Shown here in pieces: positions 11,748 to 23,843 of a stretch of DNA of 64,000 bases. The translations under genes and the position numbers were made by a program. The notes under the pieces are model-generated. The model was given only the letters and a program-made list of their open reading frames with translations, was not told the origin of the DNA and did not search any database. Each line of letters starts with the position of its first letter. Positions within the stretch are counted from its first letter, which is position 1. The DNA comes from Cyclaneusma minus (Eukaryota; Ascomycota; Leotiomycetes; Marthamycetales; Marthamycetaceae), in assembly GCA_037179335.1 (NCBI GenBank), contig JAKZHN010000059.1, positions 1-64,000 on the forward strand, given 5' to 3'.

Positions 11748-13925
11748 TCAGCACGACGGCCCTTGCTGTCCTTGCGCTCCTCCCATCCACGCCTCTGGCA
11801 TAGCCCCATCAAAGCCCAACTGAAAATCGAAATTCCAATTCGTATCCAGCGGATAGAAGAATCCCGAATCAGCTGTCAAGTCTGGGAGAGCAATGTGCTC
11901 CAGGTCATCATCCCGCATCCTGAAAGGATAGAGGTTATCACTATTCTCCTCTTTGTATTTCCTCTCCTTAGCGATCTTCCCCCATCAAGCACAATACCCG
12001 CACTCAACCTATCCCTCGAAGCCCTGTCCCCGATACGGTTCCTTGCAACCTCCATCGCTTCCTTTCTGGCTAGAATGCGTATCAAGTTCGCCACTTTCCT
12101 GATTTCGTCTAGCGAGTCTCTTGCAGATGTCGCTAACAGGTCATACGCAATCTGTATGTGGTTCGTAGCTAGTTCGTTTTCTAGTGCGCTGGACAGTTCC
12201 ATGACAGCCAAGAACTCGATAATAAAACAGCTCGCGAAGACAAGTAGGCGAGACATATTCTTCGGCAGGTAGCGAGGACAGTTGCGTTCGGGATCCATGC
12301 TAGCCCCATCTTTCGTCAAAGAAAGGACGTTGAAATTATATACCAGCTGCACTGCCGGGTGAAAACCTGCATACAGGCTGGGTTTGACGGACATCCAGGC
12401 CTCTGATTTCGTGGTCTTGCCAGAACGGCTTTTCGCAATGGCTTCGCCTCCGCGCTGGAAGGAGAGGGCGTGTAAGTTCAGCTGGCCGGCTAGGACGAGG
12501 ATTTCGCTTTCGAGATTTCGGTGGGCCGAATGGTCGGAGCGGAGAGCATCCATGTCGGCGCTGAACATACGATCTAGTGACTGTTGGTAGTGGCGACCGG
12601 TCTGCTCGCTGGAGACATAGATGGATTTGGCTATATGGCTAAGGATGACGGTTTTGAAGGCGAAGCTGGAGGTGAAACCTAGAATGCGGCATTTGTCTTG
12701 AACACTTTTGATCCCTTTGGCTGAGCCGAGAGATGGTGGGAGACCCTTAGTCCAGCTTACTCTTTAGGATATTAGCCACGAGTCCCTAAATAGCATGTGG
12801 CGTACTTACAAGACTTGTGCTTGGAAACAGGCTAACCAAGTCTTGCTTCTAATTCTTGCTTCTCGAATGGAGGTAGGATCAATAGCACATTGCCCGATCT
12901 TCTTTTGTTCATGTAGTTATAGCTATGTCCATTGCACAGTTGGACTTGGTGACCAGTCCGCAGAGCCCCCAACGCGCAGGATCGTACGAGTGCGGGAGTA
13001 TAGAGGCAGGTCAAAAGTAAGTCACAGATCTGTTCATGAGAGGCAGATTTTGGAGACTGATTATGTATGAGCTCTTAGGCAAGAAAAAAAAAGTTGGAAG
13101 CGAAAAAAAAAAACGCAAAAAAAAGATGATCAGTAGCCAGGGAACCTGGAGGTACCTTAATGCCCGTGGCGGGGAACTAGTCCTCTGGCTTCTTCAATGT
13201 GCCACCGGGTGTCTTACCATTCTTACCATTAAGCCATCACTCCGATTGAGTTCAGGTACGAAGTTGCAAGTAACTTTGGGGTTTTGGTATATGTAGAGCA
13301 CTCACGTGGGAATTCTCTCAGATTGTCACTCTGATATCTGACATCCAGGGGCCAGAAACATAGCAGTATGAGTGTCTGTATTGATTCCAAGGTGCGAACA
13401 CATGCTGTAAGCGTTTTTGATAGCAAAACCCTGAGAGGCTCGAGAAGTTCGTTGTAGAGTGACGCATGAATTGGATGCCATCGGCTGGCAAGGATAATGA
13501 TAGTCCAGAACAGGAGTGAACATGACTGCTCGAGCTGAGTGATGGTGACTTCCGTGTCTATGATAGGACAGTGAGGATCAAAGTTGTCTCGGAAGCTATA
13601 ATCTTGTGAGGACATTGACTTGGTGGTCATTGAGCGACCACTTACAGCGTGAGAAGGTCAACAACTTGGTTGCTATTAATTGTAGCAGTACCAAGCGTAA
13701 AAGGAGAAGGACTGAAACGACTGAACTCGTCAATATGGAAGAACACAGCCTGCTGTTCTTTTCCTCCGCCGTCACCTTGTCCGTAGACGGGAGTATTCCC
13801 AGTAAAAGGACTGTCTTGGGAACTTTCTGGCAGGCGTGCTGGATCTGCTGTTTCTCTGTGGGAGGAAAGCTCTTGTTGAATACTCGAAGCTGATTTGCAA
13901 TATCCTCAAGTTGACTGGACCCTTA
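11748..13925 (-). pseudogene. Disrupted fungal-specific transcription factor gene, no zinc cluster visible
   Basis: Pieces of a fungal transcription factor with the middle homology domain (Zn2Cys6 class) are readable in order on the minus strand. A short linker-like QLEDIANQLRVF lies near 13900. A Q/G-rich stretch leads into NQVVDLLTLFRDNFDPHCPI across an intron at about 13590-13630. LESIQTLILLCFWPLDVRYQ follows near 13360. Then come fragments with AMDIAI, IRSKTWLACFQAQVLSWTKG (across an intron at 12766-12810) and a long helical region to about 11990. The C terminus RDDDLEHIALPDL...NWNFDFQLGFDG ends at 11748. The parts do not join into one frame. Breaks occur near 13870-13890, near 12915-12922 and at a run of five C (plus strand) at 11979-11983. 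No CxxCxxxxxxC zinc cluster is found upstream to 14490. It is either a decaying gene or one hit by sequence errors. The target genes are unknown. Confidence 0.6.
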
Positions 13926-14489
13926 TTAGTAGCGATTTCGAAGCTTAGGAGAGACTACACACTGTCTAGAGCGGACACGCTTAAAGTTGACATCTCATGT
14001 GTGATGTGGAGCAGTGAGCTTCGGGGTCGCCGTGAAAAAATGCCAAGCATGTAGACATGTATTAATCTCAGGATATGACTTTTCTGAAAGGCAGACCAAA
14101 TAGGTAGCAATCTTTTGGGGCCCTGTAACTCAGGGATATGAAACCACATGTTAGGGTGTTAGGGTGTCAGACCGAATTGGGGGCGTCTTCATGGCGCAAT
14201 TCCTTCGGGTTCCGGGCAGTCAAAAGGCGGACAGGAAATCAGTTGCATTTGGCTGTACTTACTGTCTGACAGGGATTTAGAGGGACCAATTAAGGGGTCT
14301 GCAGAGACAGTAGTAATCAGTTGCCAAGTATTTTTGGGGGCGACAGAGACACACACAGCGAGAGTGATGATCTTGACTTGAAGATATTTCGCTCAGATGA
14401 CCATTGTCATCGCTAATCCATGGTGTGGATCTATGTACGCTGCAAAACAAGGCGCAGTTTCCACACAAACGCCCGCTAGAATCCCATAT
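13926..14489. other. Intergenic, upstream of the disrupted transcription factor
   Basis: The zinc-cluster exon expected upstream of the transcription-factor remnant is not found in any frame here. Two TTAGGG units at 14151-14164 are too few to be an interstitial telomere repeat. No gene is supported. Confidence 0.4.
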
Positions 14490-16781
14490 CTACGCCGCTC
14501 GCCGTGCCGTCGTCGACATCAAAGTAATCTTCTTCGCCTTCTTCTTCTTGCCTCCGCTTGGAACAGGCGTTGGTGCCGTTGTAGCCGCACTGCTGCTCTC
14601 GCCCAGCGACGCAGCCTGTACTTGTGCAATAAGAGCCTCCTCATTCTCGGAGTGCAGCTGTTTCTCCCAGCCCTCGAGCCATCCATCCCCTTCAGTCTCC
14701 ACATGGCGAGCACCAAGATCCGGCGACGGTGGAGCAACAATTGTCGTTCCCCAGACTGTTCTGGCCACAGGACTGGTTCCCGGCGAAGCCAGAGACCCAA
14801 AGCCAGAACCTTGTCTGCGAGAAGTCCATGGTGGCGACGCACTTGACATGTCCGTCAGGGCATGGTCAGCTAAAGCGTTAGGGTCTGATGATGCTCCTGG
14901 TATGGGCTGGAAATTAGAGCTGATGGTCGAGAAGGCTACGTCTTCGGGGATGCTGGGCCGCCTCCGTCGGGCAGCTGCCCATCTTTTGTCCTCCTCTTCT
15001 CTTTCTGCCCGTATTCTATCCTTCTCTTCTCGGTTGTCCTTCTCCCTATTTCGTTTCCTGCGGGAATCAATCTCTGAAGCAAATTCCTCAAGAACTTCGG
15101 ACCGGACTATGTCGGTCCAGTCGCACTCCAGGAAGCCCACCTCGCATCCGTAAGGTAGGTGAGCTACATACTTTGCTCGTCTTCGTAAATCATCGTCGAC
15201 CACATGGCCTGTTGAGACGCGCTCCACGCGTGGAAGTAAACTCGATGGAAAAGATGCATAGCTACCGAACGCCGACTTGAGAATGCGGATATCCAGAAGA
15301 GAAAGGTAATAGTGAGGTAATGCCTGATAGAAGAACATCGGGCCGCCTAGAGGGTGTCCATCTGCTCCGTGAGGACGCGTATGCACTGGAGCCTTTGGAT
15401 TGCTGCGTTTCGATTCGACTGTCTCCGAGGTGGATGTCTGAGGCATTTTTCCACGTGCCGACGAGCTACTCGTTTCTGTAGAAGCTTTAGGCACTTCCGA
15501 TGTCTCGTAAGCTGTAGGCAAACTTTGGCCCGATTTCGCAGCATGCTGTATATGGTACATTTCCGGTACTCGGTCTTCAGGAGTACTGAATATGATGGGT
15601 TCCCTCTTTGGTTTCTTCTCTGCGGGTTGTTTGGCTTGCTCCTGGCGATTGCCTATTCCTATGAGCTTTTCTTTCGCATCTCGGATATTGCCCACGGCTC
15701 TTCTCGTCCAGTCCGTCTCCTCTCCAAACATCAGCTCGTCTTCCTTCTCCTGACGGCGAAGCTCTTCTATCTCAGTATCGTATTGCTCATTCATGTATTC
15801 CTCGCTGCCCTTCATAACCCGGGCGTAGTCGGTGACTTCGGCGGCAAAATACCAGGGTACATCATCCGAATTGGGCAGAATATCTGCGCCATCTCGAGGT
15901 AAAGCTAGCGTACTCCCCGGTTGTCTCATAATCAACCGAAGAAACACGTCCTCGCCTTCCCGTGGGGGTGGTCTCTCTTGACCAGTATACCACCTTACTG
16001 GCCTTGTATCCGATACATAGATCGAATCCCAGCAAATTGGACACTTCTTCCAGCGTGCTTTCTTCTCTGGGATGGGATTGGTATCATCGGTCGAATGCAT
16101 GTACCGTATAAGGCAGGGGAGGCAGAAAATGTGTCCACACTTGGCCATTCGTGGAGCCACAGGTGGCGAAAGACATATTGGGCAAGCGGAGGCTTGTGAT
16201 TCGGCAGAGGCTAGGACTTGGAGAACATCGTCCCAGTCGAGGTGCATGTCTGCATCGATGGCTTGAACACGATAGTCGCCTTTCGGCTTGACGACGAATC
16301 GGTAGTTGGCGTGTACATATCTATCTCAGAGTCAATTCCCGTATCCTAGGCTGTGGTTTCCATTCAAGGGTGTGCTCAGACAGACTCACCTCGCCTTATC
16401 AATAGCATGACGTGCGCGTCCCAGAGCCGAAGAGTAGTTTCGACGGGCCGGACGAGAGTTGTATTGCGGGATAGGAGGGCGCGAAAAGGTCATCAAATGA
16501 GTGATTGAGGTCTGGCCACGCCTGCTGTTGGAATTTCGCATGGTGCCGGACTCCATGGCATCATCCGCGGCGAGCTTAGGCCGTCTCTGATTCTTGTGCT
16601 GTTTCTTGCTTGCCTGATTGTTCCTCGGGGTGGCGGCAGAATGGCTGGACGATCGCCTGCTGCCTCCGCCGGACTCGAAACTCGGAGACTGGACGTGACC
16701 TTGCTGTTGTTGAGGGTGGGAAGTCGAGTTGGGAATGCCAGACTTGCCACCGGTGGAAGAAGTTGAGGTCGCCGGGTTCAT
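14490..16781 (-). CDS. RING-finger protein of the RNF10/MAG2 type
   Basis: This is a likely E3 ubiquitin ligase of the RNF10 group; metazoan RNF10 and yeast Mag2 act on stalled ribosomes by ubiquitinating small-subunit proteins. Two exons (16781-16390 and 16320-14490) give 740 aa. The N terminus (1-110) is disordered and S/N/Q/R-rich. The conserved block YVHANYRFVVKPKGDY spans the splice site, and DWDDVLQVLASAESQASACP leads into a C3HC4 RING at about residues 165-220 (CPICL...CGHIFCLPC...CPICW). A helical, acidic region follows, then VPWYFAAEVTDYARVMKGSE and LPHYYLSLLDIRILKSAFGS, also typical of this family. The C terminus ends in a lysine-rich segment. It is divergently arranged with the Ubp3-like deubiquitinase, with about 800 bp between start codons. 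The pairing of ligase and protease is suggestive but may be chance. Confidence 0.88.
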
Positions 16782-17589
16782 AATTGCGAAGTGTGGTGGC
16801 AGATCCGGAACGACAGCTTTAGTAGAGAACGGGTGTGAGATCAGGTCATGAAATGGAAAGGCAGCAGTAGTGCGGGTCGAGACGTGTCAAGACTCTGCTC
16901 CGGTGCGATGTATGGTGACAGTCGATGAATGAGCGGCGGGCAGAGTTGGAACGGAGTGTCTGGAGACAACAACGTTGAAGGGGCGAAGAAGGTGAAGCTA
17001 TCGACGTCTGGCACTACTTGCCCTCCCCACGCCAGCCCGCCGATGGTCCCTTCCGCCGCTTTGTCGAGTCATACCGCGTCAACGTCAGCAAAAAGACGTC
17101 ATGTCACAGCGCGAGAACATATTCAATGTGCTTCCCCGATGTCACAGCATTTTGGGCATCTTTTTTCGAATGCATGTCAATTCTGTCTGCAATAACACTG
17201 GAATTGAGCAGCCGAGTAGATGTAGTATCTGCAAACTCTCAGCATCCTCTTGCCGAGCGCGCCTCAGTGAAGTTGATATGCCGCGTGCACGGGCGCCGAT
17301 CCAGCGCAGTTACTGCCTGGATGCCTGAAACCTTCGACATTTGATCCAAAGCTTCAATTATCGGGCTCCCGAGCAGCGCGTCCTCCACCACGACCACCCT
17401 CTATCTCCCTCAACCACCCGCACCTCCTCCAGCGCCCGGCTTGCAATCACACTTGCCGGCTCATCTTGTGCCCTTCTTTCCAATGCGCTGACGCCAATTC
17501 CGCCGCCACCGACGTCCCTGCCCGCCTGGGAGTTCGCCATCACAGTTTCCCGATCCGACACTGTCGGCTTGGGAACAGACTCAGCCGGC
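16782..17589. other. Divergent promoter region between the RING gene and the Ubp3-like gene
   Basis: 808 bases lie between the two start codons. The frame of the plus-strand gene stays open back to an ATG at 17341, so part of this could be coding if that start is used. No other gene is seen. Confidence 0.4.
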
Positions 17590-20381
17590 ATGATGAACGG
17601 TCGCCATCTGCCGCCAGACATCGGCCGTCGACGGCATTACAACCCACATCCATCTCCCTACCAGCCGGGGCCGCCAATGTACAATGGCACTTGGAATCCC
17701 TACAGCCAAGGCTATTATCCGCAAATGCAGCCGCAGTATCCCAATGCTGTGATGCCTGGAAGCTCATACGTGCCATATCCACCCTACGCACATGGACGCT
17801 CGCCACCGCCACAGATGCACCCATATGCGCAAGCTCCCCCGCCGGCTCCTTCATATCCCCGACATCAACCATCACCGGTTGCCTCCACAATCTACCAACC
17901 TCCGCCTCCCCAGACTTCATCTTCGACCCAATCCTCACATACTATTCCCGGTCCGTTGACTCCTCCTACGCCGCAGACCTCGCAAATAGAGACTGTTGTG
18001 CCCGAAGAAGCGACTCCCAAAAGACCACCGTTTCGAGCCCCCGTAAGTTTCCAGTCTCGATTTAGTAGTAGACACAGTGCCTGACATCCACAGCTTCCCT
18101 GGCTCTCACATCCTGACCAACCTTGGCCTATCAAGCGCGCTCGAAGTCGGAGAAGGCGACGGGCACAAATTGACGGCGATCTCGAACTACCCAATGCGGA
18201 GGCTGAACCAAGTGCCGATCCTACTCCAGTGCCCTCGGTGACAGGAACGCCCCCAGAATCTGCCGATGCGCCTCCGATCGCTGAGAATGCGCCCGAAGAA
18301 GCCCCTCCTGCACCCCTTGAGCCTAGCGAACCCACGAAGCCTAGTGAGCCCCCAAATACAGCCCCTGATGACGTGAAAGAGGAAACCGCAAACATCGAGA
18401 AGCCGGTCACGCGACCAGCCCCTATCGTCCCCATAATACCAGCTCTTCCAAAAGTCCCATCACGAGAATCTCCGAAAGCTACCACCCAAGCTTCTAAGGC
18501 TCCAGAAGATGGAGAGCCTAAGGAAAGTGCTGTGGTAGATGCAGAGGTCACCCCTAGTGAACCTCAGCCTACAACCCAACCAACAGACACGGAAGAGCCT
18601 GGCGTACCAGCTCAAGTAGCTCCACCACGCCCGAGTCTATGGACTGGCTTGTTCAAAGCAGCAGCTCCAGGACCAGTGACGGGAAACACCACTCCATCCT
18701 CGCAGAATGGTGTTGAAAACGTGGGGGGCGTTTCGAAGTCCAGAGCCGAGTCAATGGCAGAAACCTTAAGAGCGTTCAATACCGCAGCCACAAATGCCAA
18801 AGTTTCATTCTTGAAGCCTAGAGGCCTCGTAAACACTGGAAATATGTGCTACATGAACTCGGTAAGTTGAAATTTATGTGACTCAAGATGAATAACGCTG
18901 ACCCAGGCCAGGTACTGCAAGTTTTGCTTTTCTGCATTCCTTTGTACGACTTTCTTGATCAAGTGGGCAAACGGGCGGTTCATAGTTTTAAAGGCGATAC
19001 CCCTTTGATCGATGCGATGTATGTTGTCTGCAGTCTGTTTGTGTGACAAAGCTAACAAGACAAACAGGATCATGTTCATGCGAGAGTTCCCCATAATCGA
19101 CTCTGCTGTATCGGTGGAACAGCTTCGTATGCGCTTGAAGGATAACGAGTTTGAGCAGTTTGGCGAGCAGTTCACCCCAGACTTCGTTTATGACGTGATT
19201 AGGCGTTTACCACGGTTTGCAAACATGAAGGTAAGGAACATGAATTGGTGCCATTGAGTCACTGGGCTAATCAAATGTAGCGGGGACACCAACAAGATGC
19301 GGAAGAGTTTCTCGGGTTCCTGCTGGAAGGTCTTCACGATGAGTGTGTGCACGTAATGCGGGCGAATGGTGGATCAAATGCAAGCTCGGCGCTTGCTACC
19401 CCTGCCAACGGTTCAGCATCTCCTATGAGTGAGGTTGAGTCGGCCTTCGGTGAATCTGGCGATGGCTGGCATGAAGTCGGCCCAAAGCAGAAGCCCGCCA
19501 TCACAAGGTCTTCGGGAACCATCACCACGAGCTCACCTATAACCAAGATTTTCGGCGGCACGCTACGATCTGAATTGCGCGTACCGGGACTGAAGAACTC
19601 GGTGACACTGGAGCCGTACCAACCCCTGCAACTCGACATCGGCAGTCCTCAAGTACACAACATCGTCGATGCTCTCAAAGGCCTTACCCGTCCAGAAGCC
19701 CTGCAGGGTGATTTCAAATCTCCCAAGGGACCTAAGGTTTCAGCGACCAAGCAGATGTTCATCGAAACGCTTCCTCCTGTCCTGATTCTGCACCTCAAGC
19801 GCTTCCAGTATGACAGCAATGGTGGCGTGCAGAAGATTTGGAAGAAGATAGGCTATCCTTTGGAACTCGAGCTTCCCAAGGAAGTCTTCTCGCGACAACA
19901 GCAAGGCAAGTTCCTCGGCCATGGAGGACTGCCCAAATACCGCTTGATAGCGGTCGTCTACCACCATGGCAAGAATGCGAGCGGCGGGCATTACACGGTG
20001 GATGTACGACGACAAGATGGCCGAGAGTGGATTAGACTCGATGACACGGTCATCAACCGTGTTGGTCGTGACGACGTGGCGGAAGGTGGAAGCGAGGAAG
20101 ATCCCAAGGTCATTGCAGCTGCCATGGAGGCGCACAAGAAAGATTCCGTTCCCTATGGCAACATCTTCGACCAGATCAAGAACGAAGAGGACGGAGAGTC
20201 GGATGGCGGTGAGGGATGGAAGGAGGTCAATGGAAGTGCCACTGGCAACACAAGCGGAGCAGGAAAGAAGTGGGCCAGCGTCGCCAATGGAGCCAGCGGT
20301 CCCAAGACGAAGACGGGAAACACGTCGATCAAAGACAACAAGGTAGCATACCTCTTGTTCTACCAAAGGATGGGCAACTAA
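17590..20381 (+). CDS. Ubiquitin carboxyl-terminal hydrolase, Ubp3/USP10-like
   Basis: A cysteine protease of the USP family that removes ubiquitin; Ubp3 with its cofactor Bre5 acts in ribophagy, vesicle traffic and stress responses. Five exons (17590-18042, 18094-18861, 18912-19018, 19068-19230 and 19281-20381) give 863 aa. Residues 1-150 are P/Y/Q-rich and disordered. A long E/P/T-rich linker follows to about residue 350. The USP domain begins at FLKPRGLVNTGNMCYMNS with the catalytic Cys, has the QQDAEEFLGFLLEGLHDE box, then PPVLILHLKRFQYD. It ends with the His box GKNASGGHYTVDVRRQDG, the acidic partner in WIRLDDTVINRV and VAYLLFYQRMGN. Introns interrupt the Cys-box half. The start is taken at tandem ATGs (17590 and 17593); the frame is open to an upstream ATG at 17341, which would add 83 aa. 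Assignment to Ubp3 rests on domain layout and C-terminal position of the USP domain. Confidence 0.9.
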
Positions 20382-21293
20382 AGGCGCTTGGCTGGGGGAG
20401 GGGATGGGGATCGAGGCGGCGAAACTGGTGGGGTGATTTAGCACGGTAGGGGGTCGCCGAGTGCCATGCATCCAACAACAGCATCTTGGGATTAGTTACA
20501 GCGACAGGCGCCAGGCTCATCATCGGAGTGCATACTTGCATTTGGGCGGGCCGGGCGTCCTGAAAAGTGATGATCTTTCGGGTTGCATGGCGTGTAAAAA
20601 TATCGATCTCACAGACACATTCGTGTCTCATCAGAGCGCTGCAGAAAAAAACACATGAAAATTAATATTTGCTACTCGGCGGATCTTTCTTCATTTAGAT
20701 TCGTAACAAAGTCACCTATTTATGAATACGTTGCTGGACAACATCCAAATATTGGTAGATTGAGAGATTCCGTGGACAGCTTCGATATATGATTCCGTCC
20801 ACCTCGACGATCGGCGCTACCGGGCTGGCGGTGACGATTCTTGTGCGACAGGGCGGCCGGGCATTTTGATCCATACCTGTATGTGGCCATGCGTGCTCTC
20901 GAATCTCGGCCATTAGGAATATTCACAACGATCAAGAATGTTCCGATGATTGAAAATACTTGCGGTAGTCAATAATATTCCCAATTACCAAAAACATTTC
21001 CAATCATTAAGAATGTTCCTCATAAATCTTGGCCACACGACAAGGCTACTACTTTACTCGAAAGGAAGCTGCGGCTGTGGCTGCCGACGGCCCAATAAAA
21101 TCGCTCCTCGATCGCGTTCTGTTAAGAATTCAAATTAAAAACACCAGAAGTCAACACCAGAAGTCAACACCGCCTCTCCCAACCCCAATCCCAAGGCCCG
21201 CCCAGCAAAAACAGTACTATGAAGGCCTGACCGATACCCCTGATCAGTATCCATCAAGCCCTTCGAACACTTTGCTTTCCCGCCACCTTCGTC
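20382..21293. other. Intergenic region upstream of ERG4, with a degenerate repeat
   Basis: 912 bases without a gene. Part of it (about 20925-21015) is a degenerate array with a period of about 19 bp, listed separately. The remainder holds the 3' flank of the Ubp3-like gene and the ERG4 promoter. Confidence 0.45.
20925..21015. repeat. Degenerate tandem array, ~19-bp period (locus 1)
   Basis: Successive units of 17-20 bp begin with variants of GAATATTCC and continue with variants of CAATYATTAA: GGAATATTCACAACGATCAA, GAATGTTCCGATGATTGAAA, AATATTCCCAATTACCAAAA, then ACATTTCC and GAATGTTCC units. Similar arrays lie at 30183-30345 and 37050-37142. Confidence 0.5.
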
Positions 21294-23220
21294 ATGACGG
21301 GTCGATACTCCCTTAGGCAAACTCCCAAGTATGTCATTGAAATGTCTTGACCGAACAACATGTGCTGACCTATGGCTGCAGAAAAACCCAGTTTGCCGAC
21401 TATGTAGAAACTCCGCGACTGCGCAAATCGAGGCGCAAGTCTCACTTTCCTGAGGATGGTGCCGACAGCGGCTCCTCTACAACTGAAGCTTCGGGCCTGA
21501 TGGAGCCTCCCGCCGAGATCCCAGCGCGTGGCACGAGACGAAGGACCCCGGTGAATGGAAAGGCAGAGGGCAATGAGAAGACGGAGAGCAATGGCGCCGC
21601 AGAATCCAATGGCGTCGCGAAACCCAATGGCGCCGCGAAATCCAATGGCTCTGTGGGATTCAGTGGCACCATGGGAGTAAATGGCAAAATCGGGTCGATA
21701 CAGGAGTCTGCTCCGACCGAGGAGAAGCTGGATGAACAGCAGCGCGAAGCTATCGAACGCGCCAATGAAGGCAAGGATCCAAAAATCGACTACAACCCTC
21801 ACTTCGATTTTGGAGGCCCAGCAGGCGTCACTGCAATGATGATCGGCTTCCCGTTGCTCATGTACTACATGTGGATTGGAGCAACTTACTTCGATGGAAA
21901 AGCCCCTATGCCGGCAGCAGATGAAAGCATTGCCGACTTTGTCAAGAGAATGGGACAACTGGTGTACACGGGTGCCTTTCCGTCCCTAAAGGCGTGGGCA
22001 ATTTACTGGACTTTTGGCATATTCGAGATGGCCTGCTACTGTCTTCTTCCTGGAGTTACGGCATACGGAAAGCCTCTTCCTCATGAAGGCGGTAGACAGC
22101 TCCCATACTACTGCTCAGCAGTGTGGTCTTTCTACGCGACCATTGCGGTCGCCGCGGCCTTGCATTTCTCTGGACTCTTTCCTCTCTACACCATCATCGA
22201 CGAGTTTGGACCTATCATGTCGGTAGCTATCATCTCGGGATATCTGGTCTCCATCCTGGCCTACTTCTCCGCAATCTACCGCGGGCAGCAACACCGTATG
22301 ACCGGCTACTTCTTGTACGACTTCTTCATGGGCGCCGAATTGAATCCCAGGATGTTTGGCATTCTGGATTTCAAGATGTTCTTCGAGGTGCGACTTCCGT
22401 GGTACATACTGTTCCTCCTGTCCTGCGGAGCTGCCGCGAGACAATATGAACAGTTCGGCTGGGTTTCTGGTGAAGTCTGCTTTCTCATCATGGCGCATTT
22501 CCTATATGCCAATGCTTGCTCAAAAGGCGAAGACCTGATCGTCACGACCTGGTATGCATCGAATCCTACACGATAATTTGTGGACCAACACTAATTTACT
22601 AATCCAGGGACATGTACTACGAGAAATGGGGCTTCATGCTCATTTTCTGGAACTTGGCCGGAGTACCGCTCAGCTACTGTCACTGCACAATTTACCTGGC
22701 CAACCACGCTCCCTCCGTTTACCACTGGAACAGATATTTCCTTGCTGGCCTCTTCGTTAGCTACCTGTTCGTGTACTGGATCTGGGACACCACCAACAGC
22801 CAAAAGAACCGCTTCCGCCAATCTGAACGTGGCGGCTTCCTCGACCGAAAGACCTTTCCACAGCTCCCTTGGCAAACTGTCAAGAATCCCCGTATCCTCA
22901 CCACCGAGAAGGGCGACACTATCCTTGCAGACGGCTGGTATGGATATGCTCGCAAGATCCATTATACTTGCGATGCGTTCTTTGCTATCTGCTGGGCGTT
23001 GGTCACAGGCTTCGAGAGCCCGTTCCCTTGGTTCTACCCGATCTTCTTTTGCCTGATGATTGTGCATCGGGCCTATCGGGATATCCAGAAGTGCAGAGAG
23101 AAATATGGGGAGACTTGGGCCGAGTACGAGAAATTGGTGCCTTACCTGTTCATTCCGGTGAGTCGTTTTCAAGTGTAACTGTTGTGGCCATTGCTAATGT
23201 TTGAACAGTATGTCTTCTAA
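21294..23220 (+). CDS. ERG4: Delta(24(28))-sterol reductase ERG4
   Basis: Erg4 carries out the last step of ergosterol synthesis in the ER, reducing the C-24(28) double bond of ergosta-5,7,22,24(28)-tetraenol with NADPH. Four exons (21294-21328, 21382-22551, 22608-23157 and 23209-23220) give 588 aa; the last exon codes only YVF and the stop. The N terminus is polar, with a repeated SNGxAKPNGAAKSNG-type stretch at about residues 85-115. The core has many membrane helices and family blocks: MTGYFLYDFFMGAELNPRMF, FKMFFEVRLPWYILFLLSCG, DMYYEKWGFMLIFWNLAGVP and YCHCTIYLANH, ending with WYGYARKIHYTCDAFFAICW and RDIQKCREKYGETWAEYEKL. These match ERG4 better than the related C-14 reductase ERG24. The start ATG at 21294 gives MTGRYSLRQTPKKTQF across the first intron. 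The gene looks intact. Confidence 0.93.
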
Positions 23221-23843
23221 AAAAGCAGACGATGGGTAGACAGCGTATAGAGTATAAGTAATGTTTGTTGGTGGGGATGGAGATGCCGAATGAGAAGGAT
23301 CATGATAGTTATTACTACGAGGCGACGAGGCGACGAGAAGACGAGAAACCATTTTGGGATTCACTGTATAGAATAGTTGTCGGACCTCTTGCGCGGCTGC
23401 TAGTTGCTTCATGTATACTATCTAGCTTCGCCAGGACTGGCATTAATGGATATTCTAATACTGACAGAAAATGCTGAGCTTCAAGTGAATTTCAAATCAT
23501 CTAAGGCTAACAGGGCAAGCGAGGAGCCCGTGGTAGGAATTTCTTGGCTTTCGTCGTTCTGAGTTTCTTATCATCCCAAGTCCGGGGAAGCTGCAGAGAT
23601 CTTCCACACCATCGTGCAATTGACATCAAACCCTTCGGCTTCCAGACTTTGCACTTTCACTCCAAAACATCGCCCTCGTCTTCACAGTCCCCGCATACTC
23701 ACCGAAGCACCTTCAGAAATTCAACGGCGCAACGCTCGCATCTCTGCTATTTCAATTCCATCTGACCAACCCCGTTCTTCCCTAAATTCTCTTTCGGCTG
23801 TTGCGACCCGGACCAAAGCTTCTAGCATAGCCAGCCCGCCATT
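23221..23843. other. Intergenic, ERG4 3' flank and HD-gene promoter
   Basis: 623 bases with no recognised gene. A short GGCGACGA duplication occurs near 23321-23336. Nothing else stands out. Confidence 0.4.

Noticed and set aside
14151..14170. Telomere-like TTAGGG units
   Set aside because: Only two units separated by other bases; too few for an interstitial telomere array.
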